This document shows, piece after piece, positions 54,102 to 64,000 of a stretch of 64,000 nucleotides of DNA. A program made the translations under genes and the position numbers. Below the pieces are notes generated by a model. That model made no database searches and had not been told where the DNA came from. It saw nothing but the letters and a program-made list of their open reading frames with translations. The stretch is taken from assembly GCA_021234155.1 (NCBI GenBank), contig JAJEKV010000001.1:36686826-36750825 (forward strand), in the 5' to 3' direction. How positions within the stretch are numbered: position 1 is the first letter of the stretch; each line of letters opens with the position of its first letter. This DNA comes from Isoetes taiwanensis. Its lineage: Eukaryota > Streptophyta > Lycopodiopsida > Isoetales > Isoetaceae.

Positions 54102-55415
54102 TCAAAAATTTAGGACGAGATACTCGGCAATAGACTTCCTTAGTTCTTCTCCTAAAACGCAATACTCTGACTCCTCAAGAGGACCTTCCGTTGTTGCTGC
54201 TCCTGTACTTGCATCCCTAGCAACACTTTCAGCATTTTTGGCCAACCTATGAGATTCAAGCTCCTCCAATTCTGCATTTATATCAGCTTCACCTATATCA
54301 ATCAGCAGATTATGCAATATACAACATGAATGGGTAACAATATTGACATAAACTGGCTTCATCTTCATCTTCTTTTCCAAAACACCAAACTTTCTTTTCA
54401 ACAAACCAAAAGTCTGCTCTATGAAAACGCGGGCCCTCATGAGCTCTTTGTTGAACTCACGTTCTACCACAGAATGTTGTTGTCCTATCTTATCCAGAAA
54501 TGAAACGAGAAGCCATGGACTGCATGTATAACCCTTATCTGCCAAAATAAGAGGTCGTACTTGCTTGCTAAAATTGATGGTAATTATTGGTTCCTGCATG
54601 ATTTCACAAGCTTGAATTCTTTGACGGATGCCCGAGTTCTTCCAAACTCTTGAATCATGAACACTACCGGGATATCCACAATTAATATCAAGAAATCTGC
54701 GGTTAGTGTCGCAAATGGCCTGTAAAATTATGCTAAATCGCTGCTTTCTATCATAGTAATCAGCTCCAGTTGGGCCAGTAGGTTGCAGAATTTCGATATG
54801 TGTGCAATCAAGTACACCACAAACATTAGGCACCTTCGAAATAAGAGCAAAAGCATCGATGACTCGTTGAATATCCTCACCAACTGGAAACTTTATTACA
54901 TCAGCAAAGTTACAGCAGATTGCTCTGCATGTCTCCATACAAATTCTATGAGCAGTACTAACACCAATTCCAAATTTCTCTGAAATGACTAAAAAGTCAA
55001 CACCTCTAAACAATTTGTAGAATGTGCATCCAACACGAACATGCACTGAAATAGCATCACGAAAGTTAGTATCGGCTTTCTTAATATTGCTTTCCAAGCT
55101 TGTACAAAACCAAAAAAATGTATTCCTCTTCATTCGAAAGATCTGCTTCCACCTTGAATCGTCATAATATCCCAGCATAAACTTGTCAAACCAAGTAAAA
55201 CTCCTCGGCTTCACCCACCACCTATTTTCTAATGTAGACTCATGTCTTGCAACCAAATTGGCATCCTCAACATGATGTTGAATTAGCTGGCTATCTTCCT
55301 CTTCATAATCTTCTATTCTATTATTCAAACTTTCCTCAAAGAACATTTGCTGACCCCTACAAATCATGGGTAATGTTTGCCCTGCTAGCATCATAATTGT
55401 CTGCTCCATATTCAT
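54102..55415 (-). CDS. PIF/Harbinger transposase (HARBI1-like)
   Basis: 437 codons, ATG 55,413-55,415, no internal stop. Residues 62-82 (WWVKPRSFTWFDKFM) and 95-170 match the N-terminal part (FRGVDFLVISEKFGIGVSTA). The DDE_Tnp_4 nuclease spans 195-375: GVLDCTHIEIL (Asp203), GYPGSVHDSRVW (Asp254), ILADKGYTCSPWLL (Asp293) and RVFIEQTFGLLKRKFGVLEK (Glu333). These are the conserved acid positions of the family, which cuts and pastes elements with 3-bp TWA duplications. It also resembles domesticated plant nuclear proteins (ALP1-like), but its place within a split LINE argues for a transposon. A C-terminal acidic tail follows residue 385. No MYB-like partner gene is nearby. Confidence 0.87.
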   Translation of the reverse strand: MNMEQTIMMLAGQTLPMICRGQQMFFEESLNNRIEDYEEEDSQLIQHHVEDANLVARHESTLENRWWVKPRSFTWFDKFMLGYYDDSRWKQIFRMKRNTFFWFCTSLESNIKKADTNFRDAISVHVRVGCTFYKLFRGVDFLVISEKFGIGVSTAHRICMETCRAICCNFADVIKFPVGEDIQRVIDAFALISKVPNVCGVLDCTHIEILQPTGPTGADYYDRKQRFSIILQAICDTNRRFLDINCGYPGSVHDSRVWKNSGIRQRIQACEIMQEPIITINFSKQVRPLILADKGYTCSPWLLVSFLDKIGQQHSVVEREFNKELMRARVFIEQTFGLLKRKFGVLEKKMKMKPVYVNIVTHSCCILHNLLIDIGEADINAELEELESHRLAKNAESVARDASTGAATTEGPLEESEYCVLGEELRKSIAEYLVLNF

Positions 55416-55419
55416 CTTT

Positions 55420-56780
55420 AAAAACCTTAAAAGTACTGATATATTCTACCTAAGTATTCTACCTAAGTTCATGCCCTTGTCAAACTCCAACCTATATCCT
55501 CCAACCGTATAAAATTCTAACGAGAAGAACCTGCAACAAACATATACCAGTTAAAATCCAAAGAAAACATGGGGCGTAACATTCCATAAGAGCAAAATAT
55601 CAGCTTATGATTGGGCTTTCAGAAATCAGCGCACAACCCTAACAAAGTTCCATGTTATAACTTGATTAAATTGTTAGTGGCTATTGCAGGATTTGGGAAG
55701 TTAGAGCATATAAGGTTGTTTGAGAATGGGTTGAACGTAAGCTATGAACAACCTTGGCCTTTCGGCCCTTTACCCACAAATTAAAAGAATTTTCCAGTAT
55801 ACAACAGTTTATGGAAAATTACAGTAGAATTTAAAACAGTGCCTTATTAACATAATTGAAATCCACATTACATTAACTTAATACCCATGCTTGTTGTAGC
55901 TATCAAGTTGGAATAAGAGAACCAGGCTGGGTACACAATGCCAAGAGAATCCAGGGCAATACATAAGTAGCTTTGCCGGCATGAAGATGGGGTATGATAA
56001 TATTATGCACTAAAATAGGCAGCCTTGGGAGTGTACACAAACTATAAATGCCCACAAAACTGGACAAAATATTAGCTACTCTAATGGGATTAGCTTATTA
56101 CATAATAACGTGCATCAGAAGTGACCAGACAAACTACAATGCTTCAGGCAAATTGGGAAGGCACAATCGATAAGGTTACCCATGCGCATTTAAATAGATG
56201 TTGCTGTCAGATATGGCCACTCCTTACTAGGTTCAAACGATTTCAAAGAGACATAATACTAAGCCTCAAAACTAGCCAAAAAGCTACCTCAGCAGATTAT
56301 GTGACAGAGCTGCATAATCCAGTAACTTGAGTATTATACACAGCATAATAAGCCCATAAAGTATTATACATAAACATATGCAGAAAATGTTAGGTTCATC
56401 AGCACAAGAACTCAACCCTACCAACGCATCAATACTCAAGACAAGTGTAACTCTAAACCAGGATCATAAGATCACTGGAATATATGACTTGGCTGGTTGT
56501 AAATTAAAGTAGTCAAGGAGATAGTTGCATATACCCTCCTACCCAGAACAGTATGGAAGCAATACAATTAAAACAACAATTGAAGCAAAATGCCATACCA
56601 AGAGGAAAACAGAGTAGCTAGTAGTGATAGATCTAACCCATAGAAAGCCAATTCCTGACAACATACTAACAATTAAGGAGTTATGTGGGCATATGTAGCA
56701 CTAGCCTAGCTGATCTATCTCAGCTAAGAAATCATAAACTAACTGCATGGATAACATCACTTTAAGCATGTGTAAATCAG
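55420..56780. other. Leader or non-coding part upstream of the transposase
   Basis: No reading frame with recognisable content. The right end of the Harbinger element should lie here or slightly beyond, but no inverse of the 51,242 end was found. Confidence 0.4.
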
Positions 56781-56781
56781 T

Positions 56782-57153
56782 TTAGATACCACCCATATGA
56801 TATCTACAGCATTCTGCCTCAGACCAAAAATAACAGCAAAGAGGGCAATATACTGGACAAGCTCTGCACATTACGTAATGGGTTGGTTCATATGATAATA
56901 TGCCGTTTGTCAGATTAGAACCAGACAGTAACCTTGTTGTAATGGCCAAACCACCACTAGCTCCAGAGGAGTTAATCCAAATTGAGGAAGAAGAAGGGTA
57001 TATCCAGTCTCCCAAATTGCTACACTCAAAAGAGGGAAGTTTAAGTTCTTGCAGAAGGATTATATCAGCATTATACATCCTGATTTGAGCAATAGCCCTT
57101 CTCCTCTTCAAAGGACCTTTTATACCTCTAAGGTTCCAAGAAAGAATCTTCAT
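56782..57153 (-). pseudogene. LINE ORF2 endonuclease, N-terminal part
   Basis: ATG 57,151-57,153: MKILSWNLRGIKGPLKRRRA, then ADIILLQELKL (metal-binding Glu of the APE-like fold), SSIWINSSGASGGLAITTRL and SYEPTHYVMCRA. After about residue 95 the sequence no longer fits the endonuclease; the frame runs on into foreign DNA and stops. The remaining EN with its catalytic His and Asp is absent. It starts about 30 bp after ORF1 ends. Confidence 0.78.
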
Positions 57154-57181
57154 TACAAAGAGATAAATGGGAAAGGAAGAT

Positions 57182-59562
57182 TTATAATCTAGTCTTTCTT
57201 GATTTTCTCTTACTTCTGGTATTTTGAGCAGGAGTTTTATTAAGACCAGACAAGACCAAGCCTAATTTATCCCCATCCTTTTTAATAGGTTTTTTCATAG
57301 AGTGACTCTTCTCAGGCTTAGGATCAATGCTAAGATTTTCATTTAAATATTCCTCTTTACCCCAATTCTCTTTATCACTCCCAAATCTTTCATTATCACT
57401 ATAATCAGAACACCCTCCAGGAAAGAATTGAAACATAGGATTTATATTAATAGGATTCATATTAATAATTGAAGGAGCAGAAGCAAGAACTTGCCTGGTA
57501 TTTTCTTTTTCTTGAAGCTCCACAATTTGAGTATCTTCAGGGGTATCAGGAACAAAATCAGGAACAGTCTCAGTAGCAGCTACAGAATCATTTTCCAGCT
57601 CATTTATTGTAGATCCTTCCAGAAGTGAAGTTTGAGAGATGTGATTTTGCAGAGAGGCCATCTGCTCAGCAAACTTATTTGATATTTTGGAAAGGCTTGT
57701 AGGGTAATCCACCACTGGAGAGTCAAGGTCAATTAGGAAAGGCAAATCTACAAGGTTTGCACCAGCAGATTGAGTATGAAGGTGTGGAGTGGGTAAGGGG
57801 TGGATAGATGAGGGACAAGCCTGGGAAACACTTTTTTTGCTTTTATTTAATTCAGAATCTAGATTACCATTAAGGTCAGATAATACCTGGAAAGGATTAG
57901 AGCAGTTGACTTGCTGCTGTGATGACTCTTGAGTCAAGTCTGCAGTGCTTTGAGCAGAGATATTGGACAAATGAGTGTCCATTTTAGACTGATCTGACTT
58001 TTTGTCCTGCTGATTCAAATTTGCTGACACAGATATTTTAACATATGAATTCACCTGAGTGGAATTCAGCTGAAACTTAGATTTGTCCCGAGATTTTGTA
58101 AGTTAATGACCCACTCTTACTTTTGTTTTTGACAGGATAATCCATAAGACTGTAGGAACATTGACCTTTTTCCTGATTTTTGGCTTCTTTGATTATTTCA
58201 CTCAGAGTGAAATTTAACTTATCAGTTGCCTGTGAAGCTTTTCTAGTCATAGTACCTTTGACTAGAAGCTTTGGCTCACCAATTATTAGAGCTCGAGTTT
58301 TTGTAGGAATTGGGAACTCATCTTCACAAATTTTGCCTTTGCCTCTCATTTCATCTCTTGCAGCCTTATTTTTCTGGATTCTCTTATAGATTCCATTTAC
58401 TTTTGTCCATTTGAATCTGTCATTTTCTGGCAGCCTTTGAAACTGGGGATCTTTATCACTGTTTTCATTTGTGGCATTGTTTTTTTTCACACTGATCCAT
58501 TTGATTTTCCAATAGAGTTTGCTGATTGGAATCCTTAACTGGAACTTGAGCTGCTTGATGAAATCTGTTGACTTGAGGATTCTCTGTTAACAATTTGCAA
58601 TCTGAGTACCAGAAATGCCTATGAGAGCATTTCTGACATTGTGAGGGCAATCCAGACCATCTAAGAGTTAATAGAGATTCATGGCCAAAAGCATCTGTAA
58701 AAGGAATGGACAAAGGTATATCTTTGGAGAGATCAAGTTGAACAAAGCTCCTGGGAGGTTTGGCAGGGGAGTATTCAGTGGAAATATATGTTCCAATGGA
58801 GTTGAATAGGAGTTTAAAGCATTCTTCATCCCAATAGATTGGATTGAGGCCAAATAAAGATGTGGAAGCAATGCATAAGTTATTCATTTGATCGATGTCA
58901 AGCTTTGGATGCCATTTAAGGAAGGTCAATTGAGAGGTCTCATAAGTTAAAGGGCCGAAATTGGCTGATTTAGAATTCCCACATTCAAGCATAATGTAGG
59001 GAAAATTAAGCCAATATATAGCCTGAATAAGGATACCTTTATGAAGGCTAAGAAGAAAGGTCCACAATTTATCTAATTTCATACCACATTTTTGAACTTT
59101 AATAATCACAGCAGAGTTTGATAAAGCATCAATTTTTGAATGGACAATCGGAAGATTCAAAGAAATACCATGGTAGATGCTCATCTTCCGTTCGCTGAGA
59201 TGCGGAATTGTGGTGCGCTTAAGCCTTTCATCCAAATCATTGCTTGAGCGAATCTCCTGATGGCCTCTAGCAACTCCGTAAGGAACAGGGGCTTGAGTAG
59301 CAGGATTTATGGGATGAAGGATACCCCTGTGATCAGGATCAGCAGATAAATTGTCCCAATGAGGAACACCATGAGAAATTGGATCCATTTGAGAAGAAGA
59401 AGGCAGTAAATTGTCGAAGTTTCCGAAAAGGATAGTATCAGAAGGCTGATCCTGAAAGAAAATTAGATTTTGGAGCACTGAGGATCGATCAGAGGCGGAA
59501 AGGTTCGCGAATGCGTGCAATAGGGCCAAATGTTTAGGGTTTTTTGGTAAATTGGAGACCAT
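57182..59562 (-). pseudogene. LINE ORF1 protein, two frameshifts
   Basis: ATG at 59,560-59,562 (MVSNLPKNPKHLALLHAF). The first frame (to 58,465) holds a DUF4283-like region (LTFLKWHPKLDIDQMNNLCI) and a knuckle-like CQKCSHRHFWYSDC. An indel in a T8 run at about 58,480 moves the reading to the frame ending at 58,077 (PENDRFKWTKVNGIYKRIQK, Lys-rich); a second slip near 58,090 leads to the last frame, down to 57,182 (SKFQLNSTQVNSY ... NTRSKRKSRKTRL). The whole would be a long plant-type ORF1 nucleic-acid-binding protein; the basic C-terminus suits RNA binding. Confidence 0.65.
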
Positions 59563-59752
59563 TGCGAAAAATTCAGGTGGAAACAACAAAAGTTCATGCA
59601 AAATTTTTTAACAATTGGAAAGGGGAAAACGATAACAGGAAACAGAGGACAGAAACTAATAGCATGAAACAGAATTAACCCAAAGAGATCTAGATGCCAT
59701 ACACAATGAAATAATCGAATGCTGAAGGGACCTGATACAATTCAAAAGAATT

Positions 59753-60079
59753 TTAGGGGGAAATTCTATCAAATTGAGCAGGATCTTGAGGAGAATAGAC
59801 TTCGACAGAGATCATGTAGTCCAACCAATCACAATGAACTCGAAATTTCCCTGCTGGAGCGAATGCACCTGAACCCACAAATTCTTCTGGCCACGAATTT
59901 GTGATTTGAACTTCAAATTCAACAGTGCTTGGCACAAAGGAGTACTCAGAGAAGAACAAATTGTCCGGGAAGAACTGATGGATAATTAAGGAATTCCAGA
60001 GATCAGAAGTGGAGCCTTTTAAAAATCCACACGAGATTCTAGATTTCTCCCTAATAATTGTGAAAACTGAGGTTTCCAT
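59753..60079 (-). CDS. Short ORF in the LINE 5' region, unknown
   Basis: 108 codons from ATG 60,077-60,079 (METSVFTIIREKSRISCGFL), with SEYSFVPSTVEFEVQITNSW. It has protein-like composition and no recognised domain. It sits just upstream of ORF1 in the same direction, so it may be the original ORF1 N-terminus or a leader ORF. Confidence 0.35.
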   Translation of the reverse strand: METSVFTIIREKSRISCGFLKGSTSDLWNSLIIHQFFPDNLFFSEYSFVPSTVEFEVQITNSWPEEFVGSGAFAPAGKFRVHCDWLDYMISVEVYSPQDPAQFDRISP

Positions 60080-60490
60080 GAATCAGACGAAAGAAAAGGT
60101 GATGCTGCTGCATAAGTATAGCAAAAAAGTAGTCAATTTGAGGAACAGAATGTGAAGAATCCAACTGTAGCTACCCTTCTACAAGGGCAGCAGATTGATC
60201 CACAAAAATTCTGCCTCAAATCTCAGAGAATTCAAATTTCCCCATATTTTGAACCAAGAAAGAGCTTGTAACAGAAAATGTGGGAAAAAGACAAAAAAGG
60301 CAAGAAAATAGGCGCACATCCATTTTTCTCCCTCCACCTTCTCTATCTACCTGCAGTAGATATTGCCGGTTTGTGGAATTTTATTTTTGGTACATGATCG
60401 TCTCTCTTCTTCTTCTTCTTCTTATCAGGTATGCATTTCTTGATATTGTAGCCTTATATCCGCAGAGATTTTGATTGTTTAATTGGGCAG

Positions 60491-61550
<1,060 letters not shown>

Positions 61551-61554
61551 CTAA

Positions 61555-61595
61555 AGAAATGTTCGCGGCGGCCTTGGCCGCCGCAATAAATTTCT
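61555..61595. repeat. GC-rich palindrome, dispersed family copy 3
   Basis: AGAAATGTTCGCGGCGGCC, TT, GGCCGCCGCAATAAATTTCT; followed by TGTA as in the other two copies. Bases 61,600-62,220 hold no recognisable gene. Confidence 0.8.
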
Positions 61596-62221
61596 TGTAA
61601 AATATAACCAAGACAACTTGAGATTTCAAGATCTTGTAGGAAAGAGGAAGGCATTTAAAATTAAGACATTCATACGTGGTATATGCATTGATATTGTCAT
61701 TGGATATTTGTTCTGCGAATCTATAGCTATGCCACAAAAGGGTGACTTTATGAATGTTGGCACATCACATTACCGCTCCCCATTTGATTATTTTAGGAGC
61801 TCACTTGAATATTCTAGTTTATTTTTGTATTTAGTTTTTGTCATAATCAATGTCTGTGGTGCTAAGAACATTGGTGAGACTAGTCAAATACTTTTTGTAT
61901 TCCTAACCATTAGAGTTGTATTCATGTGCAAATGCATTGTACTCTAGAGTATGTATATATTGTTGTATAGGAGCACAACTCAAATATGGGATATGCTTTG
62001 TAAAACTTTTAAGTAATTATAAATTTTATGGTAATGGTACGTTATATGCTAAAATTTTCATCCGTTCATTTTTTTATCTATGCAAGGGTACTTCTCACAT
62101 GAGGATTCTAGTTTATGCAAATGAGGATTCTTGCTAATGATTCTCACTAAAGTTCTATTAAAGAGGTCCAGCAGACCATTAGAAAATCTAAATGGACCTT
62201 AAAATCTGATGGCAGCATGAA

Positions 62222-62400
62222 GTTTTTGGGTTGCCCCCAAGGGGGTAAAACCTCCTTTATGTGAGTTTATGGCATATCCTAGATATATGCTAGAATATAC
62301 CTAAGATATGCTGGTGACTGATCCAAACCTACTCTTACATGTAACTGACGATCACCATTGTTGCTGGGCGGCTGGTATAGAAACTGGCTAACCGAGCACC
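62222..62400 (+). repeat. Copy of the dispersed palindrome-bearing repeat
   Basis: TTTTTGGGTTGCCCCCAAGG GGGTAAAACC (hairpin 62,228-62,252), then TTATGTGAGTTTATGGCATA and several ATATGCT/ATATACC phrases; ends near GGCTAACCGAGC. Confidence 0.6.
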
Positions 62401-63429
62401 ACCATAGTTGTTCTGTACCTCCCAAGCCTTGGGAGCATTTCTGATGTTCGGTGTGCGTAGTTATATCCAGGATCATAAGCCTTCCCTTAGAGAAGGGAAA
62501 GGTGTTCTTAGAGCGAGGTTCACGAAATTCAGTTATGGATGCGTCGGGACATTTTCTCTTTCCAGGGACATGAAACATATTGTCAATCAGAAGAGATGAT
62601 AGCAAAAACAAAGAATAAACTGTTTCTGGGTTTTAGTATTGGAACCTCGGGAGTTCCAAATGCTAAAATGGTGGCAGATACCAACTTGCATTATCCTGTA
62701 AGATTTACTCACAACTTTATATTTACTTTAAAGTGAAAATTTTGTATGCCTCACATGAAAAACCATATGTTGGTTTGTTGTTAAGCACGCTTCTACTAAT
62801 GTTTAGGTAGGATGATTCGAGAATGGATATGGCAGAATCATGGAAATTTATATTGTTTGCTTTACTGCAAAACCTGCCACCTGAGCTGCGTTCCCATATT
62901 TTCTGTTTTAAGAGAATATCTTGAGTGCACAATGATGATTGTTAACAGGTACACTTAAGATGTGAAAGCAGTAATATTATAATTGCGTGGTAGAACACAA
63001 ACGTGTGACTTCCTTTTTTTTTGCCTGTAAACATGCATTATGAAAATATTTACCAGGAATATGATCCTTTCAGTTTTAACTCGAACACAATATGTTTTGC
63101 TAGTGAAATAGGGTAGCTGGATTCACATCAGACGTACCATATAACATCAATTATACAATAGAAATTGTGGGTCAACAACTGTTTCACTGTAAATGTTTGC
63201 AATCCTCTGTATGCTTTTGTATTATGCAGTAGATGAAGGCTTTGATGATCCTTTCAGAATAATGCAACATAAGTAGGTTGTGATGGCATTGCGGAGGAGA
63301 AATTTCACCCTGATAGACAAGGAATAAAATAACCGAACGCTACATTATGATTGACATCGTACAATTCTTCTACTTAATGATTCAGATGTATAACTCTCTT
63401 ACTTCCTCGCTCCAATCATCATTGACGAA

Positions 63430-63999
63430 GGCAGTAATGTATCAGCGCAACTGCATATGAAGGAAATTCTTCGGAAGCTTGAGTTGGGAGAAGATATTGT
63501 CTTTACATGTTTGAAATGGAATTCTTTAACAATGTCAGAGGAGGCCAAAGATCTTATTCTTGGAATGATGTGTCCAGATCCTTAAAGAAGATTGACAACA
63601 GCAAATTCTCTGTCATCCTTGGGTCTTGAAATATACTGGTTATGATGGTCAATATTATGAGAATAGTGTAAGATCTTCTAGTCCTTCAAACACCATAATT
63701 GAGACAACAAATGTATTCAGCAAAAGGATCCACCTACAGAGGGTTGATGGGCAGTGGTATGTGAAGCCTAGAGCAAGCCAAGAAAATGCAGAGAACATTG
63801 ATGGCGAGCTGAAGCACATAAAGCTCAAAATAAGAATAAAAGGAATGAAAAGGCCTCGTCAATTTGAGGATAGCTGCAACAAATGGTCTTGTTTGCAGAG
63901 AGTTGATGCAGGATGCCATAAAAGGATAATATTGCGCGGCTACAAAATGGGTTATAGCGAGTTGTTTCTCCTGGCCTGGAAGTTTCGTGATGAGAGCAC
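63430..63999 (+). pseudogene. Protein-kinase C-lobe fragment and attached open frame
   Basis: HMKEILRKLELGEDIVFT, WNSLTMSEEAKDLILGMMCP DP, then after a stop RRLTTANSLS: the end of a Ser/Thr kinase domain (subdomains X-XI, A-K-D-L-I and R-L-T-x-A). A frame change at about 63,612 continues with HPWVLKYTGYDGQYYENSVR and stays open to the window end (RIHLQRVDGQWYVKPRASQE). The TAA within DP-RR and the frame change suggest a pseudogene, but the remainder lies outside the window. A CDPK/SnRK-like origin is possible. Confidence 0.5.
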
Positions 64000-64000
64000 A

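Larger units (their letters stand above)
47566..60080 (-). mobile_element. Plant L1-type LINE, split by inserted DNA
   Basis: On the minus strand from high to low: a leader ORF (60,079-59,753), ORF1 (59,562-57,182), the ORF2 endonuclease start (57,153 downward to about 56,880), about 5.5 kb of foreign DNA with a PIF/Harbinger transposase, ORF2 RT and C-terminus (51,248-47,961), 3' UTR, and the (TAAAA)n tail. The C-terminal half of EN and the EN-RT linker are missing, so a deletion accompanied or followed the insertion. No flanking target-site duplication was found; the upper boundary is approximate. Confidence 0.7.

Overview
The window looks like nuclear DNA of a large, transposon-rich land-plant genome. 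Fern or gymnosperm would both fit; the sequence does not settle which. Evidence for a plant: pieces of SERRATE, UDP-arabinose 4-epimerase and a GH1 beta-glucosidase with plant exon boundaries; an eight-cysteine lipid-transfer-type domain; plant-type LINE, Copia, Ty3/gypsy, TRIM and PIF/Harbinger elements. Plausible host genes are very sparse, and most of the sequence is transposon debris of different ages.

Left part (1-12 kb). The one convincing intact host gene is a single-exon minus-strand gene at 574-1191. It encodes a secreted protein joining a collagen-like Gly-X-Y region to a lipid-transfer-type eight-cysteine domain, and its leader is duplicated so that a short upstream ORF arises. At 2.2-4.3 kb three unrelated host-gene fragments lie head to tail on the plus strand (cytochrome P450, SERRATE, UDP-arabinose 4-epimerase with an intron still present), as expected after gene capture. 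Foldback and palindromic elements, an L1-type ORF1, a LINE RT remnant and LTR pieces follow.

Middle part (12-36.5 kb). A plus-strand Copia element and a minus-strand gypsy element have been scrambled. The copia protease runs into a gypsy integrase C-terminus near 14.41 kb, and the gypsy integrase core runs into a copia integrase near 19.93 kb. One 5.5-kb inversion explains both junctions. The inverted block holds a complete 301-bp TRIM with target-site duplication, and a decayed coiled-coil ORF followed by an unknown conserved domain ('family X') downstream of gypsy pol. A second family X copy is at 45.6-46.5 kb. Next come an intact GC-rich LINE ORF1 with no ORF2 in sight (25.7-26.6 kb), unassigned sequence, and a solo LTR with TSD (34.9-36.5 kb). 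Other copies of that LTR family lie at about 7.0, 11.5, 23.9 and 32.6 kb.

Right part (36.5-64 kb). A young full-length Copia element (39,141-44,008) has two 305-bp LTRs that look identical, TSD TAGTC, an internal-tRNA primer binding site and essentially one lesion, a 19-bp duplication in the gag zinc knuckle. From 47.57 kb to about 60.08 kb lies a minus-strand plant LINE with a (TTTTA)7 tail. It is split by other DNA containing an intact PIF/Harbinger transposase. Beyond it are three exons of a GH1 beta-glucosidase, repeat copies, and a protein-kinase-like fragment running off the end.

Two short palindromic families recur across the window (5.3/31.5/61.6 kb and 0.2/38.7/62.2 kb). All family assignments come from reading motifs by eye; no database search was possible.
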